From Rotaria macrura (lineage: Eukaryota; Rotifera; Eurotatoria; Philodinida; Philodinidae): 64,000 bases of DNA. The stretch lies in contig OENT01000060.1 in NCBI GenBank assembly GCA_900239685.1, forward strand, positions 145,495-209,494, read 5' to 3'. Shown here in pieces: positions 49,501 to 61,000 of the stretch; position 1 is the first letter of the stretch; every line of letters begins with the position of its first letter. The notes beneath the pieces were generated by a model. That model made no database searches. It saw only the letters and a list, made by a program, of their open reading frames with translations, and had not been told where the DNA came from. Made by a program: the position numbers and the translations under genes.

Positions 49501-51171
49501 AAAAAATTCGTGACCTCTTAATGAAATTCAAAGGTTAGAAAAATATCTTTTGACAAGAAAATATTTCAATGCATCACATTTGAATCTAGTTGATCGTCTG
49601 GCAATTCGTCATTGCCAATCGGATAATATTGAACTATTATATGCTGTTATTGGAGTTTTAATTAATTTAACGGTTGACGAAGATAAGAGAGAATGTTTAA
49701 AAATGAATCACGGAATTGATAGGTTTGCTTTAAATACTATTTATTTTCAAATATAGATGTTTCAATTTTTACATGTAATTTTAGTTTATTAAGTATTTTT
49801 GAATATTCAATCCAATCCGATTGGCAATTATCAAGGTGAGCTTACATCAAAAGCTTTTGAAATATCTTCTGAGACAAAAATAATCCTGAATGATATATAC
49901 ATAATGTCTTCGTATTAGGCATGCAACGAAGAGAGATAGATAGATCTCGAATTTTCATGTATTAATATCAATTATCTATTCATAAAGATTGAATATTATT
50001 GTTAAACGACGATAAAGATCTTTAAAGTATCATATTCAAATTTCGACATCAACTCGATCTAAGCCAGTCGTTTCGTAGCTCTTTGTATCAAGGCCGTCAG
50101 ATAGACTGCTGTCTACGTTTTGATCTACGTCTACTTTTTTCTGTTAGACAATATGGAGAATTTGAACAAAATTAAGCACGACAGTTCCTCGTCAGACTAA
50201 GCGCATATCCTGAATCATATAGTTAGCCAGAATAGAAATGAATACATCATGTCATGGAATCAATATCTCACCAGTAAAATTCTTCGTTCAACCCCTACTG
50301 AGCATCTTACTTAGTAGAATAAGAAAAGCTTATAAATGATATATATATATATATATATATAAGAAAATAATTGGTTTTCTAAAAGGTTCTTTGTTCGTGA
50401 TAATTATCGTGTGTCAGCGTTTGTTAAATAAAAGTATCTACATAAATACTAGAAACGTTTGTTGACATATTTCATCTTCTGAACAAAAACTGAACTCAGA
50501 ATAGAGCATGGTCTTTGAAGACACTATTGAAGATATATTCAATAGGAGATCGTAAGATTTTCTTTGAGTAAAAGCGTATCAGTTCAAATCTTATCATCAA
50601 ACTTAATCGTATATTTCTTATATAACTGCATATGAAAAATTTCAAAGTTTAATTAATGAACGAAGATTCTTCAATCTGAATGAATATCTAATCATTGTCA
50701 TAGATCCGTGAAATGATTTTCTAATGCTCATCAGCACTATCTGAAATATTCGTTGTCAAAATGTTACACATTGAAAATTTGTTTTCAAACTAAATAATTT
50801 ATTGTTCTAGTCTTGTTTGTAAAGCACTATGGAATTATTGTGATAATAATTATGAAAATTCGGACAATCAACCGCTATGGTTTACTGAAGGTCAACTGAA
50901 ACTACTACTTAATGTTTTTGATGAATCCCTTCGTACGAAATTTATTTATTCTTTGATTTTCTTCTACGATAAATATATATATACATGCATTTTTTTCCGT
51001 TGTATTTAAGACGAAAGTCATCTTGAGCCAACAGAGGATGAATCATTAGATGAATTAAATAAACAATTTTGGAATGAAGAATATTTTCCAGTTGCATCAC
51101 GTTTATATCAACGTATCATCGAAGGCAATGAACATTTTCAAACAATACAAATAAATGATCGTTCATCATAG
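43566..51171 (+). CDS. ARMC2: ARMC2, armadillo-repeat axonemal protein (20 exons)
   Basis: Exons: 43566-43834, 43891-43939, 44003-44033, 44080-44137, 44345-44508, 44573-44668, 44730-44908, 45195-45300, 45362-45531, 45593-45643, 45699-45850, 45937-46036, 48090-48230, 48281-48488, 49230-49349, 49417-49533, 49590-49722, 49785-49835, 50811-50932, 51011-51171; 825 residues, near the vertebrate size (about 867). The N-terminus has the family motif IINNAKQSLRDMP...RPYTPRDD in a disordered region. From about residue 220, armadillo-type helices run through LKTLFGFIESENPIVGFHVA, ALVVRVCFILGNMMAKSEDA, VIRVLSNLAISEENG, LLVHVLMALNNLSYYDDP, VVEAFRVLGNLSRAKKIRD and YAVIGVLINLTVDEDKR. ARMC2 is an adaptor for radial-spoke delivery to cilia and flagella in algae and is needed for sperm tails in mammals. 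Introns are mostly about 50-70 bases, but four are large (286, 741, 976 and 2,053). Confidence 0.92.
46037..48089 (+). other. Long intron 12 of ARMC2
   Basis: A 2,053-base intron lies between the exon ending LVKHESNQ and the exon starting ALVVRVCFILGN. Only short minus-strand frames are present (for example near 46,111, 46,541 and 47,240), with no recognisable domain. I see no clear transposon ends. A missed small exon cannot be excluded, but the armadillo frame joins cleanly without one. Confidence 0.6.
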
Positions 51172-53541
51172 GTTTTTGAAATCATTCGGATATTTGTTTC
51201 ATGTCTTTTTTTTCTTTTTATTCGTTTTTTGAACGAATGAGTCTTTCAATTCATTTTCATTTTCCTTTTTGTTTCTTTTCCTCTTCTTTGCTCTATCACA
51301 TATAAACGCACATATACTGTATTTTTGTGTTTTCACTTTCTTCTCTTTTTTTCTTCGAGAGAAAAAAAAAACATCATTCGCTTTTTATCAATGTAAATAT
51401 TTAATCAAATATTATCATATTCAATAATCAAAGATAGATACTAACGCATTTTTATTCATGTAGTTATTTTATCGATTAGTATAAAATCATTAAAAACACA
51501 CCAGCCTCTAGGATGACTATCGATTGTATTATTTCAAATGCATCCAGTCATATAATACCAAAGATGAAGTATAACTTGTCTTACTATTATATTTCAAATA
51601 ACATTCATTGTAAATCTCAGTGAGATCGACATTTTTCGAGCATCGAGAAAATATTTAAGTTTGAGCGATATCGAGTTCTATTAACATCGAACTGATTAGA
51701 TATTGTTTCTACATGGTCACATATTTGAATGATCATATTACATATGGTTAATATTTCTACTCTTGAGAAATATTTTATAGTTCTCAAACGGAATAGACAT
51801 CAACAAATGCCAAGCCGTTGACTTGCTGATTTGAAACGGAAAGAGATTTGATAATATCAGTTTTAAAAAGAAATTTTCTCTGTTGCATAGATTTCTGGCC
51901 AGATTATTTTTCATCTGGCTTGGTTGTAGATATTCATGCAGATAAGAATACAATATACCATCTTCTTTTGTAAGAATAAAATACCAAGGTATGTGTAATC
52001 GATTCTTCAACCTTCATTAAATAATCTCTCGTTTGACACGGTACTCATGAAGACAAAACACCTAGATCGTTTTCAATGAATGTATAAAGGTAACTTCCGA
52101 GATCAAGCATCTCTATTGTGTCACTAAGTGATTTTTCCATTGAAATACAACATTAGTAATGAGCCTGTTTATTTTTGTGAAGGTCAAATTATAGCAATCT
52201 TATTGTATTTCTCTTCTAGAAAATACTTTCTTTTCGATGAATATGATTAATATTATCACGTAGATATCCCCAATAATTTGGACATGCATATGTGTTTGTA
52301 TTCATAAAAAACCTATTAACAGATTACTTGAGATGTATACATATATATATGGATTTAATATGGATTTTAAAACGATGACTATACTGACAACTTCTCATAA
52401 ATACATGCATTTTTTTGATGATGAAAATTTGTTGTTGAATTTTACAAGCATCAATATAACGTAAAGAATTCCGAAATAATATTCAAAAGCTAATATTCTT
52501 ATTATTTCTGGTATTTCATTCATTTTTCGAAAAAAGGCAATATGATATTATCACGAAGTCTTGTTTCTAGATTTCCTGTGTCGAAATTCAACCTTCACTT
52601 TTAGTATTTACATCAAAGTAACATGTAAGAAAATAAGGAACTACTATTGTGAGAGTCTATAATGTTAGACTATAATTCTATGTCAACAAACTTTGCTCCT
52701 TCAATAGAAGAAAATGTCATTTATTGTGCTTCCTTAAAGATGGAAAATGAGAAATAAAACAATGAGCATCAGGAAGGTTACTTGTGCAGAAAATCAGATG
52801 AAAGTCAATATGATGTCGATTTGAAAATTGACAAATTTACATAGGAACCTGTGTTATTTTTTCTACGCTGTATTTCAGTATATCTATACGATGTCACAGT
52901 CACTAGAATCTTGTATTTTTTATTTTCATGATGGGCATACATTATGGGAATATACATACTTAAGACAAAATATAACCACAGGAAAATGAAATTTTATTAT
53001 CAATTGATTTCACACATAAATTTACATTTTTCTTTATCAAGAACAATACTTTGAATGCAAGATTTTCATTCGAGAATTTCAACTGAATCAAAAATACTAG
53101 AAAAATGTCTCATGTGAACATTTGAAACGTTCAAGGCTCTATTTATAATTTTATAATTTTACGAGGTATCATAAAATGTCAGAATGCTTTGATGTAGAAT
53201 TAGTTATTATACTTCATAGGATTTTATTCCTAAATTATCCAAGTTATAAATGATTGTTTCAAGGCGAATAGACAATAATTAGAGATATAATTTCCTGTGC
53301 ACGATTGATAGCTGGAAGACATTCATCGTTTTAATATAAAATAGAACAATAAAAATGAATTTAATAACAAACGTGTATTTTCGATAACACCACTAGATAA
53401 TGACCTAGGCACGTAGGATAATTATCTGTTTACAGTTGCACCAATCAATGTTTTAGAACAGTACTTTATCAAAGAACTTCTATCACAAGATCCATAGGTA
53501 AATGAGTAACTATCATTTTTTTTATCAGATTCAAACAGTCC

Positions 53542-53558
53542 ACCGGAGATCCTCCGGT
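53542..53558. repeat. Compact GC hairpin ACCGGAG-atc-CTCCGGT
   Basis: Perfect seven-base arms surround a three-base loop, in very AT-rich DNA and followed by an A run. It looks like a terminator or small element end, but no coding unit adjoins it. Confidence 0.45.
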
Positions 53559-55360
53559 TAAAAAAATACTTGTTTTTTTATTACCATTGATTTAATCGAT
53601 AAAAAAATTTATAGTTTGACTTTACCTAATTACAATGTCGAATTCTATTTCTTCGAACGATGAACGTGGCCTATTCAAAGATCAAAGGCATATTATTTTC
53701 TTGAGCAAATATCATTATTCTATGAATAGAAAGAAATGAGATATTTTCGAAAAATACAACTATACTAAAAGTTCGATATAATCATAGAGTGGATCATCGA
53801 CATATTTAATTAACAAAGAGTTTCAAAATCTTTATCTCGAAGATAAAACAGCTATAGTCGTGTAAGAATATTATTCATTTTCTTTCATTGTCAATTATGA
53901 TTAAAATAGGCTTGATGAGAGTTCGGCGACATATCTTCTAGTGAAATGTTTTAGCTTGTCTACAGGTGATACACTCTTCCATCTTTACTCTAAACTTGTT
54001 GCAACTTCAGAAGCTCTCAAAATAAAGTATTAGAATCTAGAATGTGTCAAGATTGATACAAGTTTAAATTTTCGAAACGATTGACTTGTGACGATTCACG
54101 AAAAAGCATTTCAGCCGATAGTAATGTGTTCATCTCGTTTGTTTTTCTATTACTTTGATACCAATGCCGAACGATTCTCACTGATTCGAGAATATAATTA
54201 GTTCTAATACCATCGATGACAATTCTATATCTATTTCTTAACCTATAAATGGAAGGTATGAAATACAATAGATGACAAGCCATTACTGTTTTCGTAGTAA
54301 GAAAATCTTTGATTTTCCTTAGAGATTATGAGTTATGTTCGTCGTTATTTCCAATCAATCAGATTTTCTAGTTAACGATGCATAAATACCTATTGAAAAA
54401 TAAATCTAGATGAATAATTGATGTCGATTTACATTGAAGAAATCTTTCATTCTAACCAAGCAAGTTACTCCAACTACAAAGAGATGCGTACAGCATAAAC
54501 TAATATGCGCCAATAATCTTCGTATGTTATACATCTAATAACAGCACTTAAAGTAGGAGAACAAAATATGGGCGATGAAATCAGAATTAATAATACTCAT
54601 ATAGTACCAAATAATGCTAAACAGGAATCGTTGTAGTGTTAAATGGATGAGGGTTTTTATTCATGTCAGTTATAGGTTTCATGTATGATGCTTGTCTGTA
54701 CCATAGAACTTATTTGTATACAGATTATCTCTATGTCGGCAAAAGGAATATTGCCCACATTATTCTTAAAACAGATAAGTTGTTTTTACGAACTAATTTT
54801 TATTCGATTTTTATTTCAATCTATCTACTCGTCATGAGATAATCTTTTCGTTTTTGATTAATGAAAGTCATTGGGAAACTGAAATCATCATTCATAAACA
54901 TAGTTTTTTTAACATTGAATGTTGACAGAATATACAGACATGATGTATTTATCCAGATTATTTAGTGTGATAAATTGCTTGTTCTATTCCGAGATTGCTA
55001 AAGACAGATCGCCGAACGATCCTATGTTTGTTTGTTTATGTGTTTGAAATAATAATTTTTCCATTTCGATCATAGGAAGCATATTTTTTTATTTTTTTCT
55101 GTCTACTAATTAATCATTATTTTCTACTTTATACTTTATACCATCTGCACATGAATAATGACCATTAGAAAACTCTTTTCATTTGTCAATTGTCATTGAA
55201 ATGTCATTATTAATAACTTTCTTCGACTTAACATTACATTACGATTCTATGCTACTTGAAAATCACGAATCGTAATTATCATCAATGTCATATGCATCGT
55301 TTTTTTTCCTGTTCTACATTAATATCATATTTAATAAAACAAATAAAAAATAAGAAAAAA

Positions 55361-55385
55361 AACTCATCTATATCTTCGATGAGTT
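55361..55385. repeat. Hairpin AACTCATC / GATGAGTT between A-runs
   Basis: Eight-base perfect arms surround a nine-base loop. Poly-A stretches flank both sides. No adjacent gene explains it. Confidence 0.4.
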
Positions 55386-57603
55386 AAAAAACCGCACGAC
55401 GATCGCCAATGTGTTTATATATGACTATTCTCAAATTGATCATGTAGTTTTGATAGTTACTTGATAGAAATAAAGGATAATAAAATGATTATGATAATCT
55501 GAAGTCTTCTTTTCTTAATTGAATCAAAGCGAACGAGAAGTTTTTTGTTCATTGTGTATAGTAGAGAATACGATTGTGTTTCTTTTTTTCTCTTTCATAA
55601 GAGATACTCGATAAAAATCGAACTGATCATCAGAAAATTATCAAAACAAAAATAGTTTGATTCGATTTGATGTATTCAATTGTGAAAAGATTGGTTTGTA
55701 TTCATCTTTCTTATTGTTAATTATGAAAATTTTATTGAATAATTCCTAGATAGTAATTATGCAAAAGAATCTAGTTATTTATTATTTAAGTATCCTGTTT
55801 TGAATATTAACTATTGGAAAATTTTATACTTTCTGTTTAAGAGTATTTATATATGCATGAATTCGTTTTTTGTCTTCTGCATTCACTTGAGAAAATCTAC
55901 ATTCATTATATTTTATCATTGATGGAAAAAGAAAGTTGTAAAATTTTTTCTTATTCTTAGTCGCCAACAAATCAATTGTCGACGAGACTGAAATTTCTTC
56001 TCTTTACTTAAAGTAACAAAGAACATGATTATAGTAGTGTAGTTTCTTACAATGTTACTAATGATATAACAAACAACAGTAGAGAATCGTACGTATGTGC
56101 AACGAAATTCGATTTCTCTCTTCTTTTTATTTCACTATTCTTATGTATATTATGCGAAACATGAGAGAGATAGAGAGACTGAGAACATCACAGTGGCAGC
56201 AGATGGTACTTGATGATGATCGCCAATAGGCAATGTAACGATAGAAATATGAAGGAAAGAGCAAGAAAATAGGAAACCTAACAGAATGTCGAACGAGCTA
56301 GAGACAGTGAAAGAAAGAGAAAGAGAAAGAGAAAGACAGCTTTTTTGCCATAGCCTTTCTCTGTCGTTGTCGCCGTCTCAATCAGTATGCGGATTTAACA
56401 CTCTCCTCCCTTCGTTCGGGTCTGATCACACATACTAAGAGGAAACAATTTTCTTTCTCCATAAGCAAGCAAAGACGACAGAGTGAATGAATAAGTGGTA
56501 GCGTATTGTAGTGAACGAATGTCATTGAGGCTCTCATTAAATGATATTCAGTAATCATGGAAGATTGTCGTCTTGATAATATAAAGAATTAAAATAATAC
56601 TACGATGAAACTAATTTTCTAATTGCTTGATTTCGTAAGTAAGAATAGATGAGTTTTTATTCATTTTTCATTCTAATTCTCTTGAGCATATTTCATTTCT
56701 GAATCAACTCGAAAAAATCCTTTCTTATTTCAAGAAAAATAGAAACATTTCTTGAAAAAAAAAAGAACCAGAAAAGTATTTTCTCATTCATTTGTATTGA
56801 ATACAATAGTTGGTATTCAATCACGATAAGAATAGATTATTGCGTCGGATAGGTAACATTCAGCATTCACAAAAAACGGTTGTTCACCCTCTGTTTCTTC
56901 CTCTCTTGACAGTTCATTTCCGTTATGGTTCTCATTCTTCTTTTCTTTTCAATCTATGGCCACTTTGTACACGGGATAGGCTGATTCGCATTCTTTTCCA
57001 TGCTCTTAATAGGTTACAGTTCTTTTAGCTAGAAGCTCTGCTCAATTATCGTAGAACATGAAAAAAAAACATTTTACATTCCCTTCATGAATACTTTTAA
57101 ACTAAAACAAACAGAAACGAAGAAGAAAATCTGCTTCATAAAGATCTCAACAGAAAATTGACTATAAATCATTCAGGTGAGCTAATGATTATGATTTTAT
57201 ATTCATTTTGTGTGAGATTTTCGAAATGCATCAATCATTTTCACGCCAAATACCATACAAAATCAACCATTGAATCCTTGTTAAAACACTTTTCTTTTCT
57301 AATGCTTCAAACGCATTAAGAATATTTTCATGAAGAATAAATGATTCTATAAAATCGACAAGGTCTTTTTTCCTGCGTCATTGTGCCTTGAGCTAACGAG
57401 AAAAGAAAACAAGCTCACCTTCGTAAATTTATATTTACTTTTTGTTCCTCTGATTGATTACCTGGTTAACCACATCTATATCGAGGTAACCATTAGTCTG
57501 AGGAAAATTAGATGAAATATGAATGTACATATAAAGTTCATGTGCGAAAAGTTTTGTTTTTACTTCATAGAATCATACATCTTAAAAAATCACAAGGAAC
57601 GAA

Positions 57604-58095
57604 ATGGCAATAAATTCGATATTAACTAATAGCAGTGATGTCCATTATTATGATGCTGATAATTATCCTTTACCATATGAAGATGAAGATTTAAATTTTG
57701 ATATCACGAATCAAACATATTATGATGATTACATTTTAAACAATAATCAAACATTTAATTTAACTGATTCAGATGTTTTATCGATCTCATCAATATTTTC
57801 GTTTGCGAGTCCATTTTCGTACATAATTTTAATCTTAATTATCTATTTGATATTAACACTTGTATTACTTTCACTTAGTTTATATAAACAACGACAAGTT
57901 GAAATGGAGAATTTCTATTATGGAGATACACAAGAAGATATTGATAAAACGAAACGTTCTCTACAATGGAAACAACTACTAATCGGTCGAATCACAAAAG
58001 GTGATATGGAACCTTTATTAGTGGAAACATATTTGAACTGTAATGAAATGAAATCTGAATCGACAACAGTAACATTTCCATTGCAAGTTGTATGA
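57604..58095 (+). CDS. Unrecognised single-pass membrane protein
   Basis: A single-exon frame of 163 residues. The N-terminal 70 residues are acidic and rich in Tyr, Asp and Asn, with likely N-glycosylation sequons (N9, N36, N48, N52). One strong membrane segment, about residues 73-94, is followed at once by basic residues (YKQRQ). The 68-residue tail contains a charged stretch and ends TFPLQVV. There is no cleavable signal peptide, so an extracellular N-terminus with the tail inside (type III topology) fits. Small size, glycosylated N-terminus, one membrane pass and basic juxtamembrane tail resemble potassium-channel KCNE subunits in layout, but I see no clear KCNE sequence motif. AATAAA-type signals follow at about 58,170. 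An extra upstream exon is possible. It is intronless, and no family is assigned. Confidence 0.7.
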   Translation: MAINSILTNSSDVHYYDADNYPLPYEDEDLNFDITNQTYYDDYILNNNQTFNLTDSDVLSISSIFSFASPFSYIILILIIYLILTLVLLSLSLYKQRQVEMENFYYGDTQEDIDKTKRSLQWKQLLIGRITKGDMEPLLVETYLNCNEMKSESTTVTFPLQVV

Positions 58096-61000
58096 GATGA
58101 AGCATAGTTTTCTTTATTTGTTATAATGAATATTTTTAAATGAATAGAAATGATTGCTCAATCAGTGTAAAATAAATAAATCACATTTTCAAATAAGTTT
58201 TCCATTAATACCAACGGCTAGCCATAAAGAATTTATTCACGACATATTTTTATTCGTTCTAAAATTGTATTCAGAATTCTTGACCGTACATAATTTTCTC
58301 GTACTTTCTTCTCTATGAATCATTCAAGTAGATGAAACAATCACGTTTTCTCATCATAGATTTTATTGAATTTTCAACAAAAAAAAATTCAATTGTGAAT
58401 CAGTTATCGAATGACATCTTTGTAAAAGGCTAAATAGTAACATGCAATCGTATTCTAATTAATAAGTTTGATACTATTTTCTGGTTAATTAACAATATCT
58501 TTCTGTCAAATTAGTCTTAAAAGAGAAATAGCTTAATTGAATATATATCATGCACGCAACTATGTTGATGTAACAAACAATAATGCACCGTTGGAATATT
58601 TTCTATAAGTTGATTAAATAAATCTTTGCATGCGGTTATCAAGCACGAGAACAGGAAAAGGCTATGACTAATTTACTGTGTATTATTTCCAATTAAGAAT
58701 ACAACTGGTGAGTCGAGAACATGTGGTCGATGAATTAATAGGAAAATATGCTAGTTATTTGTTTGTATGTCTTTCCCAACTAATATAATTCCGATCATCC
58801 GCCCTTCTTTCTTGTTTTGTACATGTGTATGCCTGTTCCTAGTTAGAAGCAGTTTACAATGTTTATGATCAAGTAATGTCTTCTATTTCTGTTGATCAAG
58901 TCGTTTCCTCAATCGAAAATTCCTCCTCTTTCACTTTTACGTAATCGTTCATGTCGATTAATGCTACTATTATTATCTTTCAACACTTAGTAAAGAATAG
59001 AAGAAAAAAGTTCTAACCGATATAAATTATGATGTAAGAAAAAAAAAGAGGTGCAAAGATCGATTGTTCCCTGGTGATTAACGCTTGACTCAATGGCTAG
59101 AGCATGAGAACAAATAGATGGTGTCTTTCTTTCTCTCGAGAAATAGTTCATTACAATTAGTCTAATTTGTATTTTGTCAAGGGCATACATATGGCTCGTA
59201 TTATGAAGATCGAAATGGAAATTTTTTATGGTATATTTAAGTTAACGAAGTTAAGACTCTTTGATCAAACGAGGCAAAGTTAAGAATCACTTGATATTAT
59301 TAAGTCAAGAATGATCACCATTTGCATAAATAGATTATACTTCTATATGTTGTGCAAGAGACGTGACAATCTTCTGATTGAGATATTCTTTCATGACAAG
59401 TTTTTTCTTCTTTAGTAAAAGACAAACATTGATTGTCAAGCCTTTTCTTATTTTTTTCAATCTCTAATGACTGATCTTTGACACAAATGATGTTCTCTTT
59501 TTATTCCTTTTCCGGCTCATTTGTGCGTGTGGATGTGTCAACTTGTTTCAGATTTCCATTCATATCGTCTGCTGTCTTCTTCTTCTTCTTCTTCATATGA
59601 CAACTAATATTAATGATGAGATTTTCAGCATTAAAATACCATTTGATAAGACAGTCTAGAGAATATGTGAAGTAAATACTATGTATATATATTTATTTAT
59701 TGAATATGATTAGTTTTTAATTATTAAAATTATTTTTTTTCTTTCTTTCTTTCTTCTTATCTTGCTTATCCGCTGAAACATTATCAATCAGATTGAAACA
59801 AGGTGATTTAGAAAATATATTTACTTACAAATCTGGAGTTGTTATTACTTAATTAATGATATTTCTATCTTCGGGGGTTGACTGTTCTAGTTTTCAATGA
59901 AATGAAAATGGAAAATACCTTTTAGATTATTAAATTCATTCTTCTACATACGACTGCATGCACTTTAAATCGTTGTACACGCAATAGAATTACGCTCATG
60001 GATAAGTATTATGTATCTATCAAAAAAATGTCATGAAACGCGTACAGTTTAATAGATTCAATTGTATAATGAGATACCATGATTGTATAATACTCCTTGC
60101 AAAAAGAAAGATCAAAATCTGGTGGAATCTAACAAAAAGTAGTTTTACTAAAAACTAAAACTCAATACAAGTATAAATGAGTAAAATTAATTTAATGAAT
60201 ATCAATCTTGACAAATTATTATATAACAGACCATGAGTATTCTTCTTTGTTGGAGAAGGTGTTCAACTACAACGTCCAATTAAAAATAGATTTTCCAGTT
60301 TGTTTTGGACTGATATAATATTTTTCTCCCAGCTCAAAAATCTTCTTTTATTACACAGTTAGAGATTTTAAAGAAAACTTTTATGCATAATATGTGCTCG
60401 AATGAAAGTAGTTCAATAGTACAACGTTCCAGTCGAAAATGTTCAGACGTGTTGAAAGATTTATTCTAGTGTTCAGGATCAAACGTATACTTCTGCATTG
60501 TAAGGATTTCTATTTTAAATCTTACGATAAATATTTCTGATTCATGTCAATCTGTTGAAGACATCTATTGGTATAAGGCTTGCTGTTTTTACTTCTGATG
60601 AAAACGTCCGGTAACGAATACTGTACAGAAGAAAAACTGACAGCCAACTTCAATCTCAGTGGTATCAATCGATTCTGTGAGAAGTCAAACACAACAAAAA
60701 TTGAATTTTCTTTAGCGATGATGATGATTTTTGAGTAGGAAAGGGCGAATCGGGATGGATTACTAGGCTTAATTTTATTAGGAGTGTTTTGGATCTCTAT
60801 TCATGTTCAATGCTTCGTAACAATGTCCGAGCTTGGTAGCATTTGACTGAGCTCTCTTCTCTCTCTCTCTCTTAATATTTCCAGACACCTTTTATGAATT
60901 TTTACATGAAATTCTACAGTAGAAAAATAAGTAATTCATTTTCGACTTATTTATTGATTCCATATATCTATCAGGGAGATCTAATAGAAAATGTGAGGAA

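Larger units (their letters stand above)
51172..57603. other. Long non-coding stretch between ARMC2 and the membrane protein gene
   Basis: The first 200 bases are pyrimidine-rich and probably form the ARMC2 3' untranslated region. After that no open frame with a recognisable product or exon chain is found for about 6 kb. Small hairpins occur at 53,542-53,558 and 55,361-55,385. A GAAA/GA repeat lies at about 56,308-56,335. The final kilobase should include the promoter of the next gene. Confidence 0.5.
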
